Shown here piece by piece: positions 26,010-33,548 of a stretch of DNA of 64,000 nucleotides (position 1 is the stretch's first letter; each line of letters starts with the position of its first letter). The position numbers and the translations under genes were made by a program. Source of the DNA: Methylobacterium nodulans ORS 2060. Lineage in GTDB: Bacteria > Pseudomonadota > Alphaproteobacteria > Rhizobiales > Beijerinckiaceae. Location of the stretch: positions 2,445,501 to 2,509,500 of the forward strand of contig NC_011894.1 in NCBI RefSeq assembly GCF_000022085.1, read 5' to 3'. Under the pieces are notes generated by a model that saw nothing but the letters and a program-made list of their open reading frames with translations, made no database searches and had not been told where the DNA came from.

Positions 26010-26852
26010 ATGAGCTCTCTTTCTCCCGTGGTGATCGCGGTCGCGATCACCGGCTCGGTGCCGCGCAAGAAGGACAACCCGGCCGTCCCGATCCGGGTCT
26101 CCGAGCAGATCGAATCCACCCAGCAGGCGTTTGAGGCCGGCGCCACGCTGGTGCACATCCACGTGCGCAACGACGACGAGAGCCCCTCCTCCGATCCGGA
26201 CAAGTTCGCCGCCGTGCAGGAGGGCGTGCGCCAGCACTGCCCGGGCATGATCGTGCAGTTCTCCACCGGCGGGCGCGGCCGCGACCCGGGCGCGCGCGGG
26301 CTGTCGCTGGTCCACCGCCCCGACATGGCCTCGCTCTCCACCGGCTCGGTCAACTTCCCCAGCATCGTCTACGAGAACCCCGCCTCGCTGGTCACCGAGC
26401 TCGCCACGCAGATGCGCACGCACGGGGTGCGGCCGGAGATCGAGATCTTCGACCTCTCGCATCTGCACGGGGCCAAGCGGCTGATCGAGGCCGGGCTGAT
26501 GGACGCCGCGCCCCACGTGCAGTTCGTGATGGGGGTGCAGAACGCCATGCCGGCCGACGAGCACCTGCTCGACATCCTGCTGGCCGAGACCAGGCGCATC
26601 CTGCCGCAGGCGACCTGGACGGCGGCCGGGATCGGGCGCGAGCAGGCGCGGGTGATGGGCTGGGCACTGGCGCGCGGCGCGGATGCGGTGCGCACCGGGC
26701 TGGAGGACAACATCCGGATCAGCAAGGAGCGGCTGGCGGCGAGCAACGCCGAGCTGGTCTCGCTGGCGGCTGAGATGGTGGCCCGCCACGGCCGGCGCGT
26801 CGCCACCCCGGCCGAGGCCCGCCAGATCCTGAACCTCAGGCCGGCCGCCTAG
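26010..26852 (+). CDS. BKACE (DUF849) beta-keto acid cleavage enzyme
   Basis: This 280-residue TIM-barrel protein is a member of the family founded by 3-keto-5-aminohexanoate cleavage enzyme. It has AVAITGS at the first strand, the zinc-binding HIHVRND (His49 and His51), the substrate loop STGGRGRDP, and GADAVRTGLEDNI near the end. BKACE enzymes use acetyl-CoA to split a beta-keto acid into acetoacetate and an acyl-CoA. It lies in the ben-cat operon 81 bases after the transporter, in a place where pca genes for beta-ketoadipate are often found. Cleavage of beta-ketoadipate to succinyl-CoA is a reasonable inference, not shown. Confidence 0.88.
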   Translation: MSSLSPVVIAVAITGSVPRKKDNPAVPIRVSEQIESTQQAFEAGATLVHIHVRNDDESPSSDPDKFAAVQEGVRQHCPGMIVQFSTGGRGRDPGARGLSLVHRPDMASLSTGSVNFPSIVYENPASLVTELATQMRTHGVRPEIEIFDLSHLHGAKRLIEAGLMDAAPHVQFVMGVQNAMPADEHLLDILLAETRRILPQATWTAAGIGREQARVMGWALARGADAVRTGLEDNIRISKERLAASNAELVSLAAEMVARHGRRVATPAEARQILNLRPAA

Positions 26853-26996
26853 GCTCCGGCGACATGGAGGCCGGCTCTTTGCAGACGAGGTGGCAGGCTC
26901 GGAATTGTCTGAAGGCTCCCGATCCTGTGGCCCGGCACCGTCGGGTGTCCTGTTGTGTCGGGATTGGCCGCGCTGGCGACCGCATCCGGCCTGTCG

Positions 26997-27878
26997 TCAG
27001 CGCAGGTCGGCCTCGGTAGGCGCGCGATCCCCGTGCTGACCGCCGGTGGCGGGTGCCGCCGCGTCCTCAGCGAGGTAGCAACCGTGGCCCCCGCATTTCG
27101 GGCAGGGGAGGGAGCTCAGGCGGCCATCCGGCTGGCGCACCCAAATCGCGCCCCAGCTCATGTGGCAATGGTCGCACCACTCCGCGCGGAGCACGGATGT
27201 GCCGGACGTGCCGTCCTGCGAGCGTCCGCATTCCCGCCCCGAGCCCGTTCTTGCTGTCTCCCTCTGGAACAGCGGCTGCGATCCGGTGCCCGAGGCGGGA
27301 GCGGATGGTGGGGGAGGGGCGGCGCAATGCGCACCGAACACCTCTCCTGCGCCGCCCCCTGATCCGTCGCAAGTGCGCGAGGCGGAGAGAGCGGCCAGGG
27401 CCTCGTCCCGCTGGCGGGTCAGCCGCTCGACGGCAGCCTCTGCGGCTTCGGTGCGGGCACGGAGGTCTGCGATCGTGGCTGCGTCTTCCGAGTGCGCCAT
27501 GCGCAGAGAGATCGTTGTCTCCTGGGCGATGGCAAGGCTGTCGCGGAGGTCTGCGAGCGGGCCTGCAAGTATCCTCTGGGCGATCCTCCCGAGCGCATGC
27601 TGGACCGCGGTGTCGGGACCTCTCGGCGCGAGCCCGTCGAGTTCATCGTGGATGATGGTGGCGATGGCTTCGCGGAGGTCGCCGGTCGTCCGATGCTGGG
27701 CAGCCAGATCGCGCAGCGCGGCCCGTGTTTCCTCGATCGTGTCATAGAGCGGCGGATCGCCGAGAAGCGCGAGCGCCTCGATCGGCAGGCGCTCGCCGAA
27801 CATTTCGACCAGCTCGGAGTGGGTGATCCTGCCGGCAGGCGCGACCTCCCCGCATTGCTTCGAGGCGGGCGAGGTCAT
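26997..27878 (-). CDS. Hypothetical protein with coiled coil and C-terminal zinc ribbon
   Basis: This 293-residue protein has an N-terminal helical part (GRITHSELVEMFGERLPIEA), a coiled coil (ATIADLRARTEAAEAAVERL), a low-complexity linker, and a C-terminal CDHC ... CPKC pair that looks like a zinc ribbon. It resembles uncharacterised phage- or island-borne proteins but no family is certain. It starts on an ATGA overlap with the gene at 27875-28090. Confidence 0.55.
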   Translation of the reverse strand: MTSPASKQCGEVAPAGRITHSELVEMFGERLPIEALALLGDPPLYDTIEETRAALRDLAAQHRTTGDLREAIATIIHDELDGLAPRGPDTAVQHALGRIAQRILAGPLADLRDSLAIAQETTISLRMAHSEDAATIADLRARTEAAEAAVERLTRQRDEALAALSASRTCDGSGGGAGEVFGAHCAAPPPPSAPASGTGSQPLFQRETARTGSGRECGRSQDGTSGTSVLRAEWCDHCHMSWGAIWVRQPDGRLSSLPCPKCGGHGCYLAEDAAAPATGGQHGDRAPTEADLR

Positions 27879-28090
27879 GGCTGTGGCTCGGGGGCTTGAC
27901 GGAGAGCGGCACGGCCGGCCTGCGCCACGCCCTGGCATGGAAGGGCGAGCGACGCCGCCTTTCCGCGATCCGGACGAGCGGCTACACGGCGCCACACCGT
28001 CTCGTCCCGCGGCGGGAGGTCATCCCGGGCGGCGGCCATGCCGGAGGGCAGGGCGGCCATGAAGATGGCGCGGGCAGGGTCAGCCGCCAT
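27875..28090 (-). CDS. Small hypothetical protein coupled to the zinc-ribbon gene
   Basis: This 71-residue Ala- and Arg-rich protein begins MAADPARAIFMAALPSGMAA. A GGAGGCG ribosome site precedes the ATG and its stop overlaps the start of the next gene on the same strand. The two probably form an operon. No function is recognised. Confidence 0.5.
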   Translation of the reverse strand: MAADPARAIFMAALPSGMAAARDDLPPRDETVWRRVAARPDRGKAASLALPCQGVAQAGRAALRQAPEPQP

Positions 28091-28138
28091 GGTACGCCTC
28101 CCTGGGCAGGGAGGCGTGCGCTCCACCTGAGGGCGGAG

Positions 28139-28234
28139 TTACATAACCTCGGCGACCGCGAGTCCGAGCACGAGCAAGGTCAGCGCCCCGATCAGCGACC
28201 AGTTCCAGAGGTGGGATGGGTTCATCGGGTTCAT
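28139..28234 (-). CDS. Possible 31-residue membrane peptide
   Basis: The frame reads MNPMNPSHLWNWSLIGALTL and then a hydrophobic end LVLGLAVAEVM. It is one predicted membrane helix with an aromatic N-terminal edge. The ribosome site is weak. Small single-helix proteins of this kind are often missed; the call is tentative. Confidence 0.35.
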   Translation of the reverse strand: MNPMNPSHLWNWSLIGALTLLVLGLAVAEVM

Positions 28235-28824
28235 GGCTGGCGGGGATTCTACACCCGTCCTCAGCCCCGATACAGAGGCACAGTTCCTGAAAAATGTTAT
28301 GACGCCGGCAGCTGCGATGCGGCGACAGCGAGATTGCGTGCATGGTCCGCCTCCGCGACGAAGCCCGGTACCCCGGCCGCAATGCGCATGGCTCGATGGC
28401 GCTCGGCGCAGCGCTGTCTACGGGCGGCGGAGACTGTCGCATCCAGGGTATCTCCTGCTGCGGGTGAGGGATGAGCACCGGCCGGGTGGGGCGCCGGGCA
28501 TCTGCACGATGATGAACTGCGCCAGGCTCGCCGGCTGGTAAAGATCAGCCTGAGCACATCCTGATGCGCAGCCGGGGCGCTGAGGGCTCCGACGGGGTCG
28601 GGCGCATTCTACGGACCTGCTTCCCTGCCAGCTGGCCAAACCCGGAGGCGGTCGGGACCGTCTGCGCGCCTCCTCCTTGGGGCGGGCGAAATGATGCTGG
28701 AGCGGGTACGCAGACGCCGCGTAAGAGAATGGCTTAAGCTTTCGTTAATTGCACGCACCGCGCGATTGGCACAACTTGAAGACAAATTCGTTGACGCCTC
28801 GCAGATATGCCGGGGAGGCTGGTC
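28235..28824. other. Stretch without a supported gene
   Basis: Several short frames occur on both strands, including a reverse one ending ARNLAVAASQLPAS, but none has a good ribosome site or a recognised family. The last 90 bases are AT-richer and probably form the promoter of the gene at 28825. Confidence 0.4.
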
Positions 28825-29067
28825 ATGAGCCGCAACATACAACCCGCGTACGCGACGCTCTCCATCAATGGGGCGACCTTGCGCGGACGCGTCCTGGTCT
28901 CAGGGCAGAGGCAAATTTTGCAAAAAACAGAAAATACGGCACGAAAAACATTCGAGTTTTATCTTATCGATTTCGGCGAGGCGTGCGTGCCGGTCGAACT
29001 GTGGCTGGTCGCCGATGATGATCGGCCGGCAGGGCAGGGCTGCGGCGAGGTCCCCGCCTGGCGGTAG
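28825..29067 (+). CDS. Hypothetical protein
   Basis: This 80-residue protein begins MSRNIQPAYATLSINGATLR and contains FEFYLIDFGEACVPVELWLV. GGGGAGG stands six bases before the ATG. The middle is unusually rich in A for this window, so it may be a recent arrival. No family is recognised; the predicted fold is mainly beta strand. Confidence 0.5.
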   Translation: MSRNIQPAYATLSINGATLRGRVLVSGQRQILQKTENTARKTFEFYLIDFGEACVPVELWLVADDDRPAGQGCGEVPAWR

Positions 29068-29284
29068 ACGCAGCTTGCAGCTCACACAGCCGGAGAACCA
29101 GCGGCATCGCGATGGCCCGTAGGGACGGCAGCGGTGGCTATGCTTTCAGCGTTGCAGCCCGCCTCGCCGGCACACCGCGACGCTGACGGGCCCCCTGGTG
29201 CGGTCATAGGCCGATGCCGGGCCCGTGATAGAATTCTGGTGGTTCACCGCCGGAACTGCGCGGCCGGTTTCCGCTCCGGCTGCT

Positions 29285-29388
29285 AGAGCCGTGATCCGAC
29301 CCAAGGGGTCGGATCACGGCTCTTCAGTTTTTGATTTGTCGCGCTCTCTTGCGCCGAACCGACGTCCACTTCGGCGGGGAGCGCTCTA
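29285..29388. repeat. Composite palindromic repeat (units A and B)
   Basis: Unit A has perfect 18-base arms at 29285-29302 and 29306-29323 with a three-base loop, followed by TCAGTTTTTGATTT. Unit B (29341-29388) resembles the repeat at 16883, with GCCGAACCGACGTCCACTTC in its core. The right end carries the TAG stop of the reverse gene at 29386. Unit A could also terminate transcription. Confidence 0.85.
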
Positions 29389-29844
29389 GCAGCCGTCGTT
29401 TCCGCCCTGATTGCCCGGCAGTTCGTTCACTCCCACGTTGTTCATGGCGCCTACCGTCTTCGGTGAGCTGGGTTGTTGACCGCCAGCCATGTTCTTGGTG
29501 GAGCGATCCACGTTCGAACTCTTGTCGTTCGAGGCTTGCTGCCCTTGGCCCTGCTCCGCCATCGTCGGCTTGCCCTGAGCCTGGAGCGTCACATCAGCCG
29601 GCGAGGTCGCTCGACCGGCTGCCGCGTTGTTCATGGCACCCACCGTCTTCGGTGAGCTGGGCTGCTGGCCGTCCGCCAGGTTCTTGGTGGACTGATCGGC
29701 GCTCGAGCTGGTCGGGTTCGACGCTTGCTGTCCCTTGCTTCCGGTGCTGCCCGTCGTTCCTGTCACACAAGGGCCCGCGAGAGCCGAGGCCGTGGCAAGG
29801 GTCAGAATGGCGGCTGCGCTGATCAGTGACGAAGCTGTCCGCAT
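29386..29844 (-). CDS. Exported protein with two internal tandem repeats
   Basis: This 152-residue protein has a signal peptide (MRTASSLISAAAILTLATAS, cleavage near ALAG). The mature part carries two copies of a 50-residue unit, each with GQQAS, then STKN, then GGQQPSSPKTVGAMNN (DGQQPSSPKTVGAMNN in the first copy). It ends in GNQGGNDGC. It is rich in Ser, Gln, Asn and Gly and is likely disordered and periplasmic or surface located. The ATG at 29844 has GGAGG five bases upstream. Its TAG stop is supplied by the neighbouring repeat. Function unknown. Confidence 0.65.
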   Translation of the reverse strand: MRTASSLISAAAILTLATASALAGPCVTGTTGSTGSKGQQASNPTSSSADQSTKNLADGQQPSSPKTVGAMNNAAAGRATSPADVTLQAQGKPTMAEQGQGQQASNDKSSNVDRSTKNMAGGQQPSSPKTVGAMNNVGVNELPGNQGGNDGC

Positions 29845-30109
29845 GGCATCCTCCATGGCTGCGATCCGTGGGGACATCGCATCTGCCCCGGCGCGGTTCC
29901 TCCGAAGGGCAGGGGCAAGATGCCAATCCAGCAATTGAATTGCGTACGATCTTTATGGATCGGTCGCTGTGCCGGCCGGTCAGGATTGCAGAGTCTGGCC
30001 CTTGCCCCTTCAGCGCTGGCGGTTGGTGGCTCGCAGCCGACCATCAAGGCTGCGAGTCACACAGACGGAGCCGATGAGAGAGATTGCGGACAGGCTCGAT
30101 GAGGAGAGC
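29845..30109. other. Intergenic stretch with a hairpin
   Basis: TGGCTCGCAGCC (about 30028-30039) and GGCTGCGAGTCA (about 30049-30060) form a near-perfect stem. No gene is supported here. Confidence 0.4.
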
Positions 30110-30418
30110 CCCAACGATGCGTCCTCCCTGCACGACCGCGGCCGCCTGATCGGCCTGCGGCGCGACAGGTCGGAACTGCAGGCCGGCCGCTACCGGCGAC
30201 TGCTGAGTGAAGGCGGCGTGCTGGCCTTTGCGCGATGGCAGGGACGGTCGGGGCTGGTCGTGGTGCTGAACCTCAGCGCCTCGGACGTGACCCCAGCTCT
30301 GACCTGCCGCGGCAGGATCATCCTCGGCACCGATCTCGGCCGGAAGGGCGAGAGGATTGAGGACCAAGTCTCGCTGTCTCCGCACGAGGGCGTGATCGCC
30401 GCGGCCGAGGGCGGATGA
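30110..30418 (+). pseudogene. C-terminal fragment of a GH13 alpha-glucosidase
   Basis: The frame reads LIGLRRDRSELQAGRYRRLL, GGVLAFARWQGRSGLVVVLN and a final HEGVIAAAEGG. This is the C-terminal beta domain of maltase or oligo-1,6-glucosidase proteins. The catalytic barrel is absent upstream, so only about 100 of the usual 530 residues remain. No ribosome site fits. It is a deletion remnant. Confidence 0.65.
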
Positions 30419-30803
30419 GCCAAACGACCAGCCGCGGCTCGTACTCGCCCGTCACAATCGATCTCACACCAGCTTCCCACGCCCACGCGACGGACAGGGG
30501 AGTGTGACATTCCTACTTGGCCCAGGTGAGACACTTTGATTCGCATAAGGTATGTTATGGAACGAAGACATGCTCAGACTGCCGGTTGAGCAAGCGTCGC
30601 ATAGGGTCGCATCGCCCCTAAGAGCAAGATTTCATGAGGGCGGCTCAGAACGACGAGCTTGCCCGGCGTGCCGGTGAACGTGCAACGGCGCCACTACGCG
30701 ACAGTCATGCCGCCGAACCTGCCGCGCGCGCGGCAATCCGGCATTGTGGAGCAGCAGTCGAGATGATAGCTGGGGCGCGAGGGGGGTCTCGGATGAGAGA
30801 CCA
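30419..30803. other. Stretch without a supported gene
   Basis: No family features were found on either strand. The bases just before 30804 may derive from the lost N-terminal part of the recombinase. Confidence 0.4.
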
Positions 30804-31055
30804 ATGCAAGTCCAAAACAAGTTCGACAAGCTGAGGCGGTCGCGGAACAAAGGCGTCCAGACCAGCGTGACAATACGCGCCGCAGCCGCGGCGCAAAGGG
30901 CGGCTGTGACTATTCCGATCATCCGCGAGGTGCAGGCGGCGGGGGCCACAAGCTTGCGTGAGATTGCGAATGCCCTCAACGATCGCGGAATCCAGACTGC
31001 GCGGGGGAAGTCCTGGAGCGCGGTCCAGGTGCAGCGCGTGTTGCAACGGGTCTGA
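30804..31055 (+). pseudogene. C-terminal fragment of a serine recombinase/resolvase
   Basis: The 83-residue frame ends SLREIANALNDRGIQTARGK and SWSAVQVQRVLQRV, the helix-turn-helix tail of recombinase-family proteins (large resolvase group). The catalytic N-terminal domain with its active serine is missing. It could be translated as a small DNA-binding protein, but a truncated recombinase is the simpler reading. It marks past mobile DNA here. Confidence 0.65.
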
Positions 31056-31328
31056 CCATCGGTTCCCCAACCGCCATCAGCGCCCGAAAACTGTCCCGGG
31101 TGCTGCGAGCCGGACCGGAGAGTGAGAGCGGGCCGGGACTGCCTTCGACGGAGCGAGCCTCCCAGCCAGAGAGGCTCGCCTGCGAGGTTCTTCCGCAGGT
31201 CGGATGACCGCACGCCGCGTAGTCTGGGGCAGCAGAGAGTGTACGCTCAAATACACTCCATGAAATCACTTTCTTGCCACGAAGCTGGGCCATTAGCTGC
31301 TTCAACCTGAGCAGATGAGTCGGGCGAG

Positions 31329-31562
31329 ATGGACTTTGTAGAGCAGCGCGAACGCGCGCAGGAAGCGTGGGAGTTCGCCTTGGGGCATCTCGTGAGCAAA
31401 GGCTGCGATGAAGCCGTGGCCCTGGAAACGATGGCTGAAGTCGCGCTCAGAACCTATGCCGACCGCCAGGGCGCGGCGGCGGCCGCAAGCTATCTTCGGT
31501 CGCTTGCGCAGCAGGTCGAGGATGACGAGTGCAGGTTTGCGGCGGCGCTGATGCGCGGTTGA
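31329..31562 (+). CDS. Small hypothetical helical protein
   Basis: This 77-residue protein begins MDFVEQRERAQEAWEFALGH and is predicted to be helical throughout, with ALETMAEVALRTYADRQGAA. It is soluble and acidic to neutral. No family is certain. A promoter in the AT-richer bases upstream is possible. Confidence 0.55.
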   Translation: MDFVEQRERAQEAWEFALGHLVSKGCDEAVALETMAEVALRTYADRQGAAAAASYLRSLAQQVEDDECRFAAALMRG

Positions 31563-31778
31563 ATAGCCGAACCGGAAGCCGGCAAGCTCCATACGCGGAC
31601 CACGTCGTCTCCCTGCCCTGCCCTCCCGCGATGCGGACGCTCGCCGTGATCACGTGCCGCTTCGGCCACCGGCTCGGGACGCTTTTGTGAAGCCGCGGCG
31701 AGGTGGCGATAGGGCGGCTCCCTCCCGCAGGGCGAAGCGGCCGCGAGGGCGGCGGCAGGTCGAGACCGTGCGCCGCCG

Positions 31779-32186
31779 CTATTCGGCGGCGTCCCGTCGG
31801 GTCCTCTCCCATCCGGTGCCAGGCCCATGCGCGTCGAAGCGCTGCCGCGCCGCCTCGATGGCAGGGAGATGCTCCCGCGCCCAGAGACCCAGCGCCCGGA
31901 CCGGTTCGAGGAGCGAGCGCCCCATGGGCGTCAGCTCATAGCTCACAGCGGGCGGGACGGTGGGAAACAGGGTGCGGCTCACGAAGCCGTCACGCTCCAG
32001 GCCGCGCAAAGTCAGCGTCAGCATGCGCTGCGAGATCCCGCCGACCCGCCGCTTCAGCTCGTTGAAGCGCAGCGATCCGTCCCCCAACGCCATCACGACC
32101 AGGATCGACCACTTGTCGCCGATCCGCTGCAGGACCGGTGCGATTCGCCGGCACTCGGCGGGCACATGGATGTCACTGTCGCTCAC
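31779..32186 (-). CDS. HxlR-family transcriptional regulator
   Basis: This 135-residue winged-helix protein has CRRIAPVLQRIGDKWSILVV, FNELKRRVGGISQRMLTLTL and RGLERDGFVSR, the core of the HxlR family. The start is the GTG at 32186, preceded by GGAGGC; the open frame upstream has no similarity. It is divergent from the flavin reductase gene, and HxlR proteins commonly control an adjacent oxidoreductase in response to reactive electrophiles. A short dyad CAGTAACTG at 32240-32248 lies between them. Confidence 0.88.
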   Translation of the reverse strand: MSDSDIHVPAECRRIAPVLQRIGDKWSILVVMALGDGSLRFNELKRRVGGISQRMLTLTLRGLERDGFVSRTLFPTVPPAVSYELTPMGRSLLEPVRALGLWAREHLPAIEAARQRFDAHGPGTGWERTRRDAAE

Positions 32187-32277
32187 GGATGTGCCTCCTT
32201 GTGCGGCCCCCTGCCGAACTCGTATCCGATAGGCACAAACAGTAACTGCTCGCGGCTCTGCCGAGAAGGAGATCGCC

Positions 32278-32844
32278 TTGTCCCTCAAGCTCCACGTCAT
32301 CATCGGTTCCACCCGGCCGGGACGGATCGGGCCGAGCATCGCCCGCTGGTTCGACGGCTATGCCCGCCGCCATGGCGCTTTCGAGCCGGTTGTGGTCGAC
32401 CTCGCGGAATTCGATCTGCCGCTCTTCAACGAGCCGAAACATCCGCGGGCGCAACAATATGAGCATGAGCACACGAGGCGGTGGTCGCACAGTGTGGCGG
32501 CCGCGGATGCCTACGCGTTCGTGACGCCCGAGTACAATTACGGCACGTCGCCGGCGCTGCTGAATGCGCTCGACTACCTGGTGGTCGAATGGGGCTACAA
32601 GCCCGCGGGCGTGGTCAGTTACGGCGGCGTGTCCGGCGGGCTGCGGGGTGCGCAGCACCTGAAGCAGACCCTCGCGACCCTGAAGATGGTGACGCCGCCC
32701 GAGGGGGTCGGGATCCCGAACGTCGGCGGCCATTTGAAGGATGGTGCCTTCGTCTCCAATGAGCTGATCGATCTCAGCGCCAAGACGATGCTGGACGAAC
32801 TCAGCCGCTGGGCCGCGGCGCTGAAGCCCATGCGCGCGGCCTGA
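32278..32844 (+). CDS. NADPH-dependent FMN reductase family protein
   Basis: This 188-residue flavodoxin-like protein has the FMN phosphate loop GSTRPGRIGPSIARWF near the N-terminus and FVTPEYNYGTSPALLNALDY, typical of the NADPH-dependent FMN reductase/azoreductase group. The start is a TTG at 32278 with AAGGAG six bases before it. It probably reduces quinones or other electrophiles and is likely controlled by the divergent HxlR gene. Confidence 0.9.
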   Translation: MSLKLHVIIGSTRPGRIGPSIARWFDGYARRHGAFEPVVVDLAEFDLPLFNEPKHPRAQQYEHEHTRRWSHSVAAADAYAFVTPEYNYGTSPALLNALDYLVVEWGYKPAGVVSYGGVSGGLRGAQHLKQTLATLKMVTPPEGVGIPNVGGHLKDGAFVSNELIDLSAKTMLDELSRWAAALKPMRAA

Positions 32845-32919
32845 GCGCGAGCAATCCGTCAGTCGCGCCGGCAGGCGCGTGAGCCGGCGCATCCTGCGGC
32901 GGCTCTCAAGCCTTGATGT

Positions 32920-33072
32920 GACGCGCTCCCTGACGCCGAACCGGCCTCCACTTCGGCAGGGAGCGCTCTAGAGCAGGATCCGTTCACGGTGGAACGGATC
33001 CTGCTCTAGCTCTTTGATTTTGCCGCATTGTCTGCGACGAACCGGGATCCACTTCGTCGGAAAATGCTCTAG
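32920..33072. repeat. Palindromic repeat cluster (units B, A, B)
   Basis: A B unit (32920-32970) abuts an A unit with perfect 16-base arms (32970-32985 and 32992-33007), followed after CTCTTTGATTTT by a second B unit (about 33018-33072) with GACGAACC and CACTTCGTC. This is the fullest copy of the repeat family in the window. Confidence 0.85.
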
Positions 33073-33361
33073 CCCCATGGGGCTAAGCCGCCAGCCAAGC
33101 CAGCGACACCTGAAACCATCGTGATCGCCGCTGCGGCTTCGGGCCTGCCGGCCTGCGGTCAAGCTGGAAAAGTTGACGGCCGGCGACTTCTGTCAAGATT
33201 CGGCGAGTTTATCGATTGCTCTGCGTCGCCGAACTGGAAAAATTGCAAGTCGATATTGATCCTGTCAGATGACATTGTGTCGTGATGGATCGCCGCCGGT
33301 CGGCACGAGAGCCGGGCCCGAGCTGCCGCCGGGTCGGGCCGCATCGCCGATGCCTGTCGCG

Positions 33362-33410
33362 CGGCGCTCCCTTGCGCCGGGGCGGCCTCCATGTCGGCGA
33401 CAGCGCTCCA
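33362..33410. repeat. Degenerate palindromic repeat, unit B
   Basis: GGCGCTCCCTTGCGCCGG and GGCGACAGCGCTCCAG keep the ends and part of the core of unit B. It lies just upstream of the adenylate cyclase start and inside an open frame that continues into that gene. Confidence 0.6.
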
Positions 33411-33548
33411 GCCTGGTCGAACCAGCCGCCCCTTCGCACCGACGGGGTCTTCGGACCAACGATGCCCGACACTCGGCCGATGCCGCCGATGAGGGAAGCG
33501 AGGGAGGCCGGATATGCAGCCAGCGCATCCGGGCCGGGCAAGCCGACC

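Noticed and set aside
26010..26852. The BKACE gene as a standard 3-keto-5-aminohexanoate (lysine fermentation) enzyme
   Set aside because: No lysine-fermentation genes are near and the organism appears strictly respiratory; the aromatic cluster gives a better context.
29386..29844. Repeats read as a CRISPR-like array
   Set aside because: There are only two long imperfect copies within a coding frame, with no spacer pattern and no cas genes.
16883..33410. The palindromic repeats as CRISPR or phage attachment sites
   Set aside because: They are scattered singly at irregular distances and in both orientations, which fits REP-like intergenic elements better.
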